DNA of 64,000 bases from Atrichornis clamosus (Eukaryota > Chordata > Aves > Passeriformes > Menuridae): assembly GCA_013400975.1 (NCBI GenBank), contig WBMZ01004786.1, positions 1 through 64,000 on the forward strand, given 5' to 3'. A program made the translations under genes and the position numbers. The number at the start of each line of letters is the position of its first letter. The first letter of the stretch is position 1. Below the pieces are notes generated by a model. That model worked only from the letters and a program-made list of their open reading frames with translations. It made no database searches and was not told where the DNA came from. This document shows positions 1 to 14,000 of the stretch, piece by piece.

Positions 1-1834
1 GAGCTGGGAGTGCTGCATCTGGCCATTGCATCCCCCAGGAGCAGAGCTGGGTCCTGTCCCAGCACACAGATGGGACCTGGTGTGACCTGCAGTGCAATGC
101 CAGACTGCTGGATGCTGCAATCTGGACAGGGATATGGTGCTGCAAGTGGTCCAGCAGGCTCCATGTTGCTTTGGGTTGTCTCCATCAGCCCCGTTCCCAT
201 ACTGCAGCATCCTGCAGACTGGCTTCCTGCAAAGGCTCATCCCCAGCCTCTCCAAGCCTGGAAAGCCTTTACCATGTGAGGGGCTGTGCACGCTCCTGCC
301 ATCCCTCTTGGGGACCTCCAGGCACCTCTGATGGGATGGTTGGGAACAGCCCCGCGGAGCATCAGAGCCCCAGCACGCCACTGCCTCTCCTCTTAATCAG
401 CTAATTGTGTGTTTGGGGTTTCAGGCAAGGGCCCCGCCTGGTGTTGCCATACCAACCACATCAGCTTCACTTTCAAACATTTACCAAGCAGGCTTGAAAT
501 GCGGAGAGCGGGGGGAATTAAAAAAAGGAGAGGAGGCCAAACAGAGGGTTGATGGGAGGGGAGAGTAAAAGGGCTGTCTGCGCCTCTTTCACTACCCCAC
601 GCTGAGTCCTGCAGGGCAAAAAGCTCTGATTAAAACAGCTCTTGCTGGGATTCAGAGGCTTTTTGGGGAAAACGAAAATGCCCCTGCCTGCTGGAGACTG
701 TCTGAGGCACTGTTCGGAATGGGATCATCTTGATTCCTTCAGCAAGATGAGGGGAGGGCTGTGAGATGAGGGTGCCCAGGACCCCGAGCAGGAAGTGTGG
801 GGATGGGTGGTGGGCACTGGCTCTGGCGACCCACCACCCCCAAGGCTGGCAGGGCTGGTGGTGCTGACAGCTGGTGTGATGACTCAGTGGAGGAGGGAAA
901 AAAGATAGCTGGAGTGTGACATGGGGCAGATCTTACAGCTCAGAGGGTCTGTCCCCTCTTTGTCCCCAGCCTGCTGTCATCCCAGGGTACAGAGCAGGAC
1001 CCCTGCTCCCAGAAGCACTGGCCCCCGCTGGCATGTGCTTGCCCTGCTTTCTGGGACCGTGTTGCCTCTCTTCCCTGCCTTCCAAGTGCACCTCTTTGCC
1101 TGGCTTGACCTTTCTGTGAGCTGGATTAGCCCTTCCAGCCCCTCCAGTCCAGCCAAGCAGGCCCTGGGCTGCTTTTCCATGCTAGCACTGGCATGGCATG
1201 AGCCCTTCTTTGCCTGCTGGTCCCTCTCCAGCCTCTCAGCAGTGGCCTGTATGACGTAGACAAGGGAGCTCCACCAGGAGGGAAATGGAGGTGGATGTGT
1301 GTTCCTTCTTCAGTTCATCCAGCTTCCTCTAAAAACCCATTTAACAGATCAAAATTTTATACTCTGAGCCATGCTGGAGCACAGAGCAGAACAGATTTTA
1401 GTTATTTGCAGATTTTGGTCAAAGAAAGGCCATGGCATGGACAGGAGACAACAGCTGCTGCAGGTACAGAGGGGAGATGGTGAGGAGGGAGGGCACGTCA
1501 AAGGAAGGAATGATTTTTGAGTGTGACATGTGGCATTTTCAGCATCGTATCTCATGGGATGGCCCTTGCTGTGGCATCTGAGTGGCTCCACCCCATTCCT
1601 CTGCCTCCTGGCATCCCCTGGCTGGGCTCTGACACCCACCTGTGTGGCATGTGAGCCTGGTGGCACAGGGCCATCGCCATGGTTGTGGAGAAGAGGCAGC
1701 CAGTCCTTTCTTCCTGCTCACTGCTGAGGCTTCAACATGTAGGACTGCTTCCCTTCAAGCCCCCCTGTTCCTCCTCCTCTGCACTGAGCAAATTGCTCCA
1801 TCCCTTCATGTTGGTGATGTGGCTCAGCCATAAA
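1..1834. other. Intergenic, no gene recognised
   Basis: No open frame in this stretch carries a domain or family motif I can recognise. I see no paired splice sites with protein-like sequence between them and no clear transposable element. The composition is that of ordinary CpG-poor avian intergenic DNA. Confidence 0.5.
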
Positions 1835-3061
1835 TCACTGTGGGCAAGGCTGTTCCTCAGGAGTTTCTTGGTCTCTGGAGAAAATCCCCTGTACCATGCT
1901 CCCTCCCTGCCATGCTTTGCTCCTCAGAGTCCCCAACTCTCCAGAGACCAGTGTTTGTGGAGGGAAGAGGCTGGATGAAGTCTGTTTCTCTTGCATGAGC
2001 TCTCTGCTTCCTCTCCCAGGTGTCTGCACAATCTCCACATGCCCCAGCAGCCAGCACCACCAGAGATGTCTGCTCACCCTCGTCACAGGGGTTTCAGGGG
2101 CCTGTGCAATGCCCAGTGACCAGCCCAATGCCCAATGGCCTGCCCACACAACTCCTTCCAGTGGCCTGTGGATCCCCTGGGAGTCCCCTGTCCCACCTGT
2201 TATTTCTGTAGTGCCAGGAGCGGCTGGAGGGGCCATGGTCTCTGGGATGGCTCCTGTGAGCCCCAGGCTGGGAGCAGATGCAAAGGTCAGCAGCAGGAGT
2301 GTAGCCCAGGCTTTGCAGGGGGAGCTCCGGGATCTCCTGTGCTGCCTGGGGCTTTGCAAGCAGCCTGACAGCTCGGCCAGCTTATCAGCCTTGCTGAGCA
2401 CCTCTGAGTGGTCCAGATGGCTTTCTGCGGGCAGAGTGCAGCCCTGGCAGCTCGCATCTACTGGAGATGCCATGTGGGCAGACCCCTGCCTCCTCCTCTA
2501 CACCCTTGAGGGCTGGTGTGCTCAGTGCTGGGCACTGGGACTCACCCAGATCTTCTGTGCAGATCCAGGCATCAACAGGGCAGGAAGGCAAATCCTCCCT
2601 CTCCAGGCTGTATGTATGCTGCTAGCTCCATTGATGGAGCAATTTGGGAGGCGTCAGTGGGATGCCCTGTGCCGTGGGTTATGCTACGCTGGGGTATCCA
2701 TCCTGGATCCTGCCCCCTGCCTGTGGCTTCCCGACTATAAACCAAACACCAGTTGGGAGCTGGGGCAAGAACTTTCCCTGTCACAGTCATGCCACGGCCA
2801 CCAGGAGAGGCTGCATCCTCCTGGCTGCTGCCTGCTTTGCCACAAACATTACGCTCTGTTCTCCATCCTCACCATGTGTCATTTTGACAGGGAGAAGTCT
2901 CCAAGCCATTATTCCTGGGATGTTCTCCTCTGCAGATCGGAAGGAGATGGTCACTGTGACCTCCATGCTGGTGGCGGGGAGAAGGAATGTGGTTTCCCAG
3001 GACCCCACATCCCACCCCAGGAAAACTTGAGCTCATATGTAGCACATCTGGGCCTCTGAGT
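1835..3061 (+). other. Long unassigned open frame, overlapped by an antisense open frame
   Basis: An ATG at 1896 opens a 387-codon frame to about 3059, the longest ATG-started frame in the window. On the minus strand an ATG at 2473 opens 212 codons to 1835. The plus-strand product is rich in Cys, Trp, His, Ser and Pro and matches no family I know. The minus-strand product has a basic Ser/Arg stretch followed by a short Leu-rich segment near residues 60-75, also unrecognised. No promoter, splice or polyadenylation context supports either one. It may be a chance stop-poor region; I do not call it a gene. Confidence 0.2.
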
Positions 3062-5294
3062 GCTGGACATGAGGCTCTTTTCTGGGCAGTTCTGTCTGTG
3101 AATTTTACATCTGCCTGCAACCTTTCCAACAGCTTGATTTACTGTAATTCCTCTGGAAAGCAACTTTTGTGATTGCTAGCCTGGAGATCTCAAGCTGGAC
3201 TTAAACAACAGGATCCTAAAGAGGCCATGAATAATTGAGCCTAATAAATATTAATAACTGTGGCAGGGCATGTAATTGCAAGGAGTGTTCTGGAAGCACA
3301 GCTCTGCAGGCAAGTGTGCACTCCCGGCAGGCCGGGGCAGAGCCCAGTTAACACTGGTGCTGCCGGGCCATGCAGAGCTGTGCCCGGCCACCTTCCCTGC
3401 CACCCTCCCCTGGGGTCAGTGGTGGCTAGGAGCAGGGGATGCTGGCCACTGTGTGAGTATTTGGCTGTCTGTATTTACAGAGAGTCTCTCTCCCATGAGC
3501 TGATCTCCCATTGAACACAGGCAGACTTGCAGCATTGACTGCATCATTTGGCAGGGGTACTGCCCGACTCTGGGCCATCCTCATCCCTCAGGCATGCTGA
3601 AGGACCTGGGACACCCACTTCAGAAAGTCCTGCCTGCCCTCACGTACAAGGCAGCGTGCCCCAAACTGAAGTCCACCTATGGCTCCCAGGGCCAAGTGAT
3701 ATCAAGAAGGCACAGTCTAAGTTTTGTATGGCTTAGTAAGTGCTCCAAAGCTGGGATGGGTGAAGACAAGACCGAGGGAAGGGATATGCATGGATTTTCT
3801 GTTTGTGACAGGACAGTGGTGGGGAGTGCATGTGGCCACCTCTCCTGAGTGAGGGATATCCTGCAGGAAAAGACTAACCCTGTCACTTGAACCATTGCTG
3901 AGCGATTGACCAGAGCCTGAGCAATATGGGATCCTGCCCAAAGTAACTGAGCTTTTTGGATGAAATGTAACAACAAAGCTGAAGACAAAATCTGGCCGTT
4001 CTCTCCCTGGGATGCTCTAGTCCCTCACTGAATCCCAATCTTGAAATAATGCCCATTCCTGTGGCTTTGCCAACACGTGATCAAACCCAGCATTTCCCAG
4101 TATCAGCTTTGCAAGGCAGAAGAGGAAAAGGAGTCAAGAAGGAGTCACAAGTGCTTGCATGGAAGGGCACAGTCTGCAGTGCCTCAGCAGTGCTGTGAGT
4201 GAGGTTGAAATGTGTACGAGAAGGATTTGCCAGAGCTTTCTGCATGTTGCAGTTCAGGGTGGGGGGCTTTTGGACCTGCCCCTTTGCAATAAACCATTGG
4301 CTTTGCTATTTGATGCTGAGAGTGTGAGGAGGGTTCTTGTACGGCATACACAGGAACGGGACAGAAAACCTCCTGGGCTTAGGGCAAGAGCTGGGGGCAA
4401 TTTGAGTAGGATGTTGCCCACATGTTTCTGCTTGAAAACTGTGGTGCTTGGACAGCTGAAGACCTGTGAATGCTTGGCAAGGGTATTGTATCCTCTGCAG
4501 GAGCTTCTCCCACACTGAATAAGTGTTTCTTTTCCCCAAGCTGCCTGGCTGTTGAGACTGCATCTTGCAAATGCGGTTTCAGACAATAACAGCTTGCAAT
4601 TATGCAGTGCTTTCAAAACCAAGATATCCTGAATTTCGTTAACGTCTTTGTATAAAACTAGCTGAGGCTGCTTTTGGGATGCAAAGCTCCAGCCTGTGCG
4701 GAAACGTTGCAGCTGGATCTCCCAAATCTTTATTCCGTGCTGGAGATGGATCATCCTGAAGGAGATTTTAGGGCGTTGCTGTCTGCCTGGGACATCCTGC
4801 CTGAGCTCAACCAGAGCAGAGGGTGCACAGAGACATCCCGTGGTCTCTGGCCCCCACTTTCTGTGATTTCTGTTGCAATATGGGTGCAGGAAGAGGACTG
4901 GCTGGCAGGGATTATCCATGCAGGAGTCAAAGGGCTCTGCACTCTCTGGGGGAAGGAGAAATGTGACTTGTTGAGGATCAGCACAAGGAGTGGGAATTGT
5001 TGTAGGACCCATTATGGAGCACAGCATCTCAGAAGCCATTTCAGAGAGCGTGTAAAGGGCAAGCAGGGATTTCCCGAGGGAAAGATGTTCTGGACTCCCA
5101 GGGGCCACCACCAACAGCTCGGCAGCTGCTGGGTGGCTGGTAACGACTGAAGCACCTGGGGGCCGACACAGGGCTTGCCATCAGCAAGAGGGGCACCCAC
5201 ATGGGCCTCAGGTGCCACTAGACCAGGGTGGCTGACACCCGACATGGCCTCAGCCCAAAGGGATTAGATAAATGTGAACATCAACACCCTGGAA
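3062..5294. other. Intergenic, no gene recognised
   Basis: Apart from a long minus-strand open frame at 4254-5114, which lacks an ATG at its start and any recognisable domain, nothing stands out. A short AT-rich patch lies near 3225-3260. Confidence 0.45.
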
Positions 5295-5560
5295 TTCATC
5301 AAGGGCAATGTGAGGTGCGATAAGCCCAGGCAGGAGCAGAGCACGGAGAGCCAGCGGTGATGGGAAGGACCCGTGTGTTGTCGTGGACACTGGGCTGAAT
5401 ATGAGCCAGGAGAGCACTCTTGTCGTGAAAAAGGGAAACCACATCCTGGACTACATTAGGAGGAGAGTGTCCAGCAGATTGAGGGAAGCTATTCTCCCTA
5501 CTCCTTGGCACTGGTGGGGATATGCGGAAGCTATTCTTGAATTGCTTCAAACAGTGGCTC
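5295..5560 (+). mobile_element. CR1-type LINE fragment, sense orientation
   Basis: The block around 5383-5510 follows the avian CR1 consensus as I remember it: a stretch meaning 'gtggacac..gctgaatatgagccag', then 'catcctgg.ctacattaggaggag', then 'gtgtccagcagattgaggga..tattctccctact'. It is an internal-to-3' part of the reverse-transcriptase region and is full of substitutions, so it is an old, inactive piece. The edges are approximate. Confidence 0.75.
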
Positions 5561-8500
5561 TCCCCCAGCTTGCTCTGTTGATAATGAGACATGAAAATAC
5601 AGATGATGATACAGGGGTTACTACAGGAGCAATAAAGGATTTGTAGTGTTATCCCAAGGCACTTGGAGCACCTGTTTGGGAAATAGATGGTCTTTCCTGA
5701 ATTCCATATAGTTCAGATGACACATCTGGGGAAACAAGGATCTTCATGCTTGGATATTAACTTCTTTTCTCGATGAAAAATTAATGAAAAACTTGGCTAT
5801 GAAGAACGTGGGGTTTTTTTCTGTGGTAATAGATACCCCAAAACATTGGAATACTGAAATGGCTGCAGTTGCTCTGAGCTGTTGTGCAGTCACTCTCCCT
5901 CTAAAAGGCAGTAATACTTCATCTGCTGTACTGTTCTCAGGATATAAAACTGCTTCAGCATTAGTAGAAAGTGTGAAAAAGTGAGTGGTCAGCAGCTTGG
6001 CCGACCATTGCTACGTGCAGCTGGCAGTGCAGGGGCTCTGTGAGAGAGCAGGCAGCAGAAACCATTATTTGCCAGGGGGCTGACTGCCCAGACTCTTGTG
6101 TTGCACAGACACTGTTCACATCGGTGTTTTCTCTGTCCTGTTTTCTTCCCAGCTATGTCCAACTCAGAGTTTCAGATGAGACCCATCTGTCATGGGTAGG
6201 TAGAAGCACCAGAGCATATTTCCTCCTCAGGGTTAACTCCGTATCCTGTGGTTGAGAGTAACTCAAATAATTCTGGGGGCTATCACATCTTTTTTTTGCA
6301 CTGGGTGTTGCATTTTGTGATATCTCGGAGGCAGGTGACACCTGGGAGGGGTCTCACTGCCGGGTGAAACCATTACCATGCTGTCAACACTTCAGAGGGA
6401 TCCAGCATCATGTGGCAAGGCTGGCAAGGAGGCACACACTGGAGAGATGGTGGCATGGGCAGGCTGGTGACAAGTGGCTCTGGAGAGCCTCCTTCAACAG
6501 GGAATCGAGGGCAGGACTGCATGCCTTGGGACAGCTTTGCCCCCAGCTCCTGCCTTCATGGGTGATTGCAGAGCATCAATCCCCAAATCCGCTCCACTTC
6601 TCAAAGCTTTTAAGCTCCCTGGGCTTTACTATGCTCAAAGGCAGCTGCATGAAAGCATATTTTCCCTTTGTAAACAGACTCAGCGACCTGCTTAGCATCG
6701 ATCCTGTGAGGCAGGGCTTCAAATTCAATTTGTTTCCTTCATATCTGTGAATAGTTTGACAAATTGATTTTTGAGAATAAAAATGTATTGACAGTGATTA
6801 TAGCTGATAAATACAATTTTAAACAATAAGATGAGGCTTATGATCACTGAGTTGTTCACCTGAGGGATGCAAAAATGTACAATAAGCAGTACTTTTCTAA
6901 AGACGTCACTTAAAACTCTGACCTTTATTTTTCATGAAATGACTCCAATTTCCATCTCTTTTTCAAGGGAGGAAGCCCTGAAAAAGTCATGGAGTGCAGC
7001 TGATGATCCCTAAACCTGCAATTTATGAGACTGTTGTAATCTCTGCACAACCATAACTGATGAATATGCATCACATCATTTCTATGCGTGGCAGAAAGCA
7101 ACCTACTTCTGTCCCCTAGCAAGCTGTGGTAGGTCTGGCTGCATATTCCTGAGACTCTGCCTGCAGTGGGGCTGTGGGATTTTGGGGAAGCCGGGGACAC
7201 CGCAGGAAAACCCTGAGTCCAGCCCTGGTCTGGGGGTTAAGGCCGTATCCATCCACCTGTCCTGTGAGTGCCAGTGTGCTGATCCTTGCCTGCCCTCTCT
7301 CAGGACCCGCTTAAGGCAGGGTTTGGGGGACAGTGAGGGAGCAGCCTTCTGAGCGTGGCTGAGAGGGTGGTGGCCACCCCAGAGGTGGCCCCAAATTAAC
7401 ATCTTGAAGCCGAAGCCGCAGAGATGTGATAGACACAGAAGAATGGCCAAGTGACACTCTAATGAGTGTTAATGGGAGGTAGGAATTAAATCCTGCCGGC
7501 TCATTAGCAGGGGAAGAGGTGCCATCTGCTATGGCTGGCAGGTTCTCTGCCAGAGTTTGTGGAGGGGGGCTACTGCTTCTGTGGGGATGTGGGGAGACAA
7601 GACCCATGCCTAGGAGGGTCCTTGCTGCTTTGCCTGTGACAGCCAGGAGCCAGTGCTGGGGATTATTGTGTGCAAGAGCTTCTTTTGCCCAGATGGGGCC
7701 TGCCTCGGCACTATGAAGAGTCTCTGTGCACTCTGATTTTGTTCATGGACCCCCCCCTCCTAGCACTTTCCCGCCCGACCAACAAGGCAGCAGGACTGGT
7801 AGCAGGACTGGCAAGAAGATGAGCTTGGATGCTGCCAAAGAAGGATGATGGCCTCTCTGTGAGTGACCACTACCTGGACTCTTCCCTCCCACCCTGCTGG
7901 CAATGACACAAGGATGCTGGCTGGGCTCTCCAGGCACAGACAGTGCCTGCAGCTCCTGATTGCTCCCAAACCCTTCAGGACTGAGAGATTTGGGGCTACA
8001 AGACAGACAGCGGAGCTTGTAGAGCTGTGACCACCCCTGTGTGTGAGATACCCCTGGACTGAGAGGGAGTTGTGTAAGGTCCCCTGGTTTGTCTCCAGCC
8101 CTTCCCAACGCAGTCAGCAAGGCAGCAGGACCTGCAGCAGAACCAGCTTTGATCCTGGAATGCAACAATCAGACCGATTCCATCACCCCGTGCTCAGGGA
8201 GGGTTGAGGACAGGAGCCAGCCTCAAGTTGCTGTGCCTGTTTGTCCTCCCAAATCTGGAGCTGAGGCAGAAGGCAAGCAGCAAGCACACAGCAGGAATAT
8301 GGCTGGAGATGAAGCTGTGAACCTTCCTGCGGCACTGCAGTGGTCCATGGAGAGGTCGCACTGGCTGCTGCCCAAATTCCTGCGGGTGGTGACTGGCCCC
8401 CTGTGTCCACCCTGTGCCAAAGTGCCTCGCTAAGCCAGAGCAGGTCACACATCAGTATCCCTGCAGGGCTGACACACACCCCGTGCTGCATCCCATGCCC

Positions 8501-10609
8501 TGCCAGTGCCTATCAACTATGGTGGCAGCTTCCTCTGGCTGCAGTGGGGCTGCTGCCTCAGCCTGGGGCACTGGGCACCTCTGCCTCTGCTGCTCCACAG
8601 CTCGTCCCACTCCTTCCCCCAGCCTGGCCACCTCTGCGCAGCACAACTGAGCCTCAGACCCTGAGAACCTGAGCAACTTGGACCTGACCCAGGGAGAGAA
8701 ACCCCTGCAGAGCTGGGATCTGCCTGCTCCCTTGGATCTCTGCGTGACTGCAAGGCCCGTTGAGCCTGGACAATGTAGGTGGCATTGGACTGGAGGGTCT
8801 GGAACTGTGGCCGGGGCTCATGCTTGTGCTGGTGCACAGATTCATTGGTGTGCTCAGCAAAAAAGGGGGAGCAGCTGTCTGAAAGGAGCTGGTTGGCATG
8901 AGCAGATGCAAGTGGGAAGTTGGGAAGTGTGTAAAACTGTGAATGCTCCTGGGAGACATGGATGGCTGACCACAGCAATGATGAGGAGGAGGAGGTACTA
9001 CAAAAACATATCCTCATCTTTCAAATCTATTTCCCAAAAGAAAGAAAATGATGTTATGCAAGGTGCAGAAAGGAAAGCAGTGTCTGTATTCAATGTTTGG
9101 GAAGAAGTAAGGAAGGCTGTGAAATATTTTCCAGTTTATCAGGCACTAGAGGGGATGCTAGAAGACATACACCAAGGGCAAATATTTCAAAAGTATCTGC
9201 CTGCATAAATTGTACCCAAAAGCCCTGTAAAAATGGGCTGAGGGATCCTAGCTGCAATAGACTTTATTTCTTATACAACTGGAATTTCCCTGGTGTTCCC
9301 AGGAGGTGCTGGGGAAGACAGACCTCTGCTGGGTATCTCTCTGCTCAGGCATCCACGTTCCCTGAAGCACAGAACATCCTTCATGTGAGTCAGGCCCACT
9401 GAGATGACGCTGCTCTTACTACAAGCATCTTGAAAGAAGACTGAGTGCTTGCTCTTTCTGAGAAAAGCACGAGCAGAGTAAAGCAAAACCAATGCAATTC
9501 CCACATGAGGTTTCAAAGGGTAATGGGAACACATCCCAGTGGAAGGGGGCCCTTTTGCCTAGCTCTCCACTTCTGCCTCTTCCATCCTTGTGATGAGAAG
9601 CTTGTGGAGAGAGATCACTCCTCCCTGGGCATGGGACACCCTGTGGGTTGCTGCAGGGAGACAGGACTTCTTTTTGGTGTGCATGAACTTGATGTTAACA
9701 GTGTTTCCCTTTTCTGTAGCCCTTCAGAGGTTTGATCACCAGTCTGCAGAATTGTACCCACAAAGAAAACATCCTAACAGTGCTCAGTTGCCGCTTCTTG
9801 CCAACCTGTCCTACAAAACAGGTCTCCTGAATAACTTCCAACTTACTTTGTCCATTCTGCAGCTTTTTGCAGCCATTTCTGGTCATTTCCTGTGCTGTGA
9901 ACAGTATTCCAGATACCCTAGAAAATGTAGTGGAGGTGGGAGTCCCTGTGACAGTTTGGAGATGCCAGGTTGCCCTGAGCTGAGGAGAGGCAGGAGGTGA
10001 TTTGGGGCACTTGGCACCAGTAGCCATCTGTGAGGAAGTGACACCTGCCAGAGTATTCCTCCAGGACCAGTTCTGGACCTGATGACGTTCAGCATGATAG
10101 GAAATGAATATTAAATGATTGTGGATGAAATCTGCAGGCACAAGGAGACAAGCAAGGAGCTGAAACATCACAAGGACTGGGCCACTACACAGCCCCCAGC
10201 AAGACTTGGGGCTGTGAGAAGCTGATCTGATGGCTCCCTCAGGCTGTAGGTTTTTGAGACTGAGGAGAATGCATCCCGCAGCTGCTCCATTCCCATACAC
10301 ATCCAAAGAGGTGGGAAGCCCATTTCTTTTCTGGATATGTTGTCTGCAAAAGACATCCTCCACTGTCTTGCCCTATGAGGTTTGGGCAACACACAAACAC
10401 AGGCTGGTGCTGTGCTGGGCATCACTCACAGGTTCTTTGGGCACATGGGAGCTGATCTGCATTTTGAGGCAGCCAGAGCAATAGTTTTGGTAATACCCTT
10501 GAGCTGCCAAAAGGCAGAAGGGCTCAACTCTTTCCTGCTGATCTCAGAAAGTGATTGCCCTCCTTTGCTGAGCTCTCATTACACTGCATCTGCGTAGTGA
10601 GTTCAGGTT
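5561..10609. other. Intergenic, no gene recognised
   Basis: No gene, RNA gene or clear repeat was recognised. Positions about 6730-6910 are distinctly AT-rich compared with the flanks. Open frames here are short, mutually overlapping on several frames and without family signatures. Confidence 0.45.
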
Positions 10610-11015
10610 TCAGCCCCCTCAGGACAGGGGAGAAACACTGGTAAACTGGGGTTTTAGTATAGCAGAAACCACTAAAATGGCTTGGGCTGGAGTTCCTGCC
10701 CTGCAAGGAGAGGCTGAGGGAGCTGGACTTGTCCACCTGTGAGAAAGGATGGTTTCGGGGAGAACCAAGAGCAGCTCCCCAACATCTATGTGTAGGTTAT
10801 TGAGAAGATGGAGCCGAGATTTTAATGGAGGTGCAGGATGAGGCACATGAGAGAGACTGATTTAGCTGGTAGCATAGGAAAATTATCCCCGTGGGGACAG
10901 CCATGTGTTTGAAGAGGGGCCTGGAGAGCTGGAAGGATCTGCAGCATTAGATGATTTCAAGATGCAGATGGGCATAATCCTGTGCAATCTGGTCCAACCT
11001 AAGTGATTCTGTGAT
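10610..11015 (+). mobile_element. CR1-type LINE fragment with 3' end, sense orientation
   Basis: The part near 10675-10735 reads like the CR1 segment 'aaatggctt..gag.tcctgccc..aaggagaggctgagggagctgg.cttgt'. The end near 10945-11015 reads like the CR1 3' terminus, 'ttagatgat.tcaag', then 'ggtccaacctaagtgattctgtgattct', with the short ATTCT-type terminal repeat. The middle is badly decayed. This is an old truncated insertion. Confidence 0.75.
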
Positions 11016-14000
11016 TCTCTGATCCCACTGCTGCCCCTGCTTTGGCTGGAAGTTTGGACTTGAGACCTTGTTTGGTCTGTGAGTCCATGAGATGAATTTG
11101 TTAGTCCGTGAAGATGTAGGGAGAAGGCTGGGGAGATCAGCAAGTGAAAATGGTCTTGGGCAGAGGGAGCCTGAAGGAGGGATGGGGGAAGGCTGGATAC
11201 TTGGTGGGAGGACAGCCTGCTCTGTCCCAGGCCTGCTGTACCACCAGTCCCCAGTGCCTGGTCTGAGCCTGGAGGAGAACTGGTCTTGGCAAGGACCTGC
11301 TTGGAGCACAAGACTCTTGGAGCTGGTGGAGAAAAGCAGGACCAAACAGCATTAGAAGTCAGATAAGCTTGGATAAGAAATAAAGCCAATTTCTATCATA
11401 TCCTTCTGGATTCGGACTCATCCAACACGCTTTGCCAGCTCCAAAGGAGATGGGAGAGGAGAAATTAATGGAGCTGCTTGGAAAGCATTTGTAAATGCTT
11501 TGGCCTCATGCAGAGGGCTGTGGGACAAGGGTCTGAGAGTGGTGTGGGGCCAGGGGGTCCCGCGCAGGGCTGGGGGCTGAGCTGCTAGGGTGCCGGCAGC
11601 CAGAGCTGCCTTCTAGGGTAAAAAGCAAAGGGATGCTGACGTCTGCATTAGGAATGGAGCAGGGCATGAGGTTACGCCTACACTTCAGAGGAAGAAGGCC
11701 GTAAATCAGGGAATGGTAGGGTGCGCAGGGCGAGGAAGATGTCTGGGCTGTCTCAGCCTCTGGTGGGATCTGCGTTCATCAGTGATTAATGAAAGAACTG
11801 CCGTGTCTGGATGAGGTGATTAAGTGTGCACAGCAAGGCCACCAGGCACCACGGCCAGCTGGCAGGGAGAGCCTGGGGCCGAGCTCTCTCATCCCCGGAT
11901 GGAGCGGCCGCATTCCCCCATCCCTCGAGGATGGTCCCTGGCCCTGCTCATCCCCATACACTTAGCTTGGCACTAGCTGGCCTGTCTTGAAAGCCTGCGA
12001 CAGAGAGTGCAGACAATTTTTCAACATGTGCAGAAATGTCACAGTGGTGCCACTGCAGTCCGAGCATCCCTTCAGGATGGCACCGTCACTCTGCAGTAAG
12101 AAATCAGGAAGAACCAATGCAAGAGAGTTTTCTGAAGCTACAGGTGATCCCTGGTCTCATGGCTGAGAGACCAGGGGCTGCAGCTGTGAAGAAACCTGTC
12201 GGGAAAGGAATGGCCACCAAAGTGTCTCTCTGCCCCAGAGCCACAAAGATCACGAAGTTGGGAAGTCGTGTCTGTGTGCTCTCCTCTGGCTCCTTTTATT
12301 CTTCCTTGCCCCTCATATAGGGACCGTTAGTAACCCGAAAAGCTACTCTATCTGGTCATGTCCCTGTGATTCTCTGGGATGCTTTAGTTCTCTCAGGTAA
12401 GGAGAAACTGTCGCCTATCTCCCCATCGCTCATGGAGAGGGCATTCATCAGTGCTGTTTCCCCTCGTCAACCTGGGGTCCTCAGTGCTCCTCTGGCAGCT
12501 TTTCTGTCTGGAAAAACCACACTTTTCAACTTTCACCCATATGGCTTTCAGGAACATGCTTATTTTAAAAAAAGAAAAAGAAAAAGGAAAAAAGAAAAAA
12601 ATTGCAAGAACTTTTAATGTTTTTTCCTCTGATTGTGTTCCTTGGTTTAATTAATTAAGCTGTTTGTCTCAAAATCTCCCCTCTAAATCTGAGCTATGTT
12701 TCTGGTTGAACTGACCAGGTTTTGAGTCCAAGTTGTTCTGTTTGTATTACCGGCAAAAGCTTTGGGTTCTCATGCCTGGAAGACATCACACTGGGAACAG
12801 CTGGACAAGCCGAGGAGGGGATGGGATCTTCTGTATGTAAGACTCTGCAGATGGGGCACTCTTTGGGCTCCCTGCATCTGGGTCACCTTGTGCCTTGCCA
12901 AAACCCAGCTGTGCTTAGCCTGAGCTTCGTGTGTGGCAACAGCGCAAGCTCTGCCGGTTGCCTCCCTTCAGAGTTACCCCTGGAGAGGCAGAGGAGGTCC
13001 TGTCATGGCTATGAGCAAGGCCAAATGCAAATCTCCCTATCCTTGGGGAGGGTGAACTGCTGTGGGGGAGGGTGAGGGGGCTGGAGGCAGAGAGAGGAAG
13101 GAGTGAAGGACATCTGACATGCCTGGAGCTTGTCAGGCTTGTTCAGGTCCCTGCACCGGCAGGAAATGTGTTGTGCGCTCTGCTGCTGCCCTGGTGTTGG
13201 CACAGCAGCCACTCCGTGTCCTTGAAGCACACAGGGGCATCAGGGCAGTGCATTGTGTCCCACTGCCGTGCTCTTACAGGTGAACTGCCCAAGGAAATGT
13301 CTTCCTCATCTAAAAAGCAGCAATACTGCTTTTGGAGAAGAGGGGACCTTTATCCCGTTTCAACCACAAGCCCCTCTTACAGAAACATTTATCTTCTCTT
13401 TCCTCCCCAGCTCATCCCTGTGTCCACCCCTCAGGACTCAGAAGTCACGTTTGTGAACTGTTCATCATACACTGCAGTGCAACAGGAACCCCAGGTGGCT
13501 TCACTCCCTTCTTTCCCCGTGCAATCACAGCAAGGCCAGCTGCAAGCTGTTTTCTTCATGGAGTGGTAAACATACAGATGGTCTGGGGGTCCAGAGTGAA
13601 CCCTCAAGCTTGTTAGCTGAGAGAGGACAACCTGTTTGCTTTGACAGGGACCGAGGCTGTGACTGGGAGAGGCTGCAGAAGCCTCAGCACACAGTGGGAC
13701 AGATGCAGGATGGCTTCTCTGTGGTGTTGGCTTGGAGTCTCTGGGCCACGAGGGTTTGAGGGCTGCAAAATCTGGAGTAGATCGAATAATGAACAGCATC
13801 CACTGCCTGCAGGCATGGGGCAGCACAAGGACAGGGGAATCTGGCTGGGAGGACTGAGATGGATGCTCCACTCTGCCCTGAGCTAGCTACTCAGCTTCAC
13901 TGAGCCCTGCCAGGATGGTGGGTTGCCCCCTCCCTGAGGGGTGAGCATGTTAGTGTGCTTGAGAGGATGGAGGGGACAGCTGGGCAGAGTTCCTGGGGAG

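Noticed and set aside
7780..8130. Apparent repeat of 'aaggcagcaggac' sequence
   Set aside because: The similarity extends over fewer than 20 bases and is of low complexity, so it is not a supported duplication.
11880..11930. GC-rich patch with a GCGGCCGC site considered as a CpG-island promoter
   Set aside because: The CpG-rich part is very short and no first exon or donor with an open frame lies beside it.
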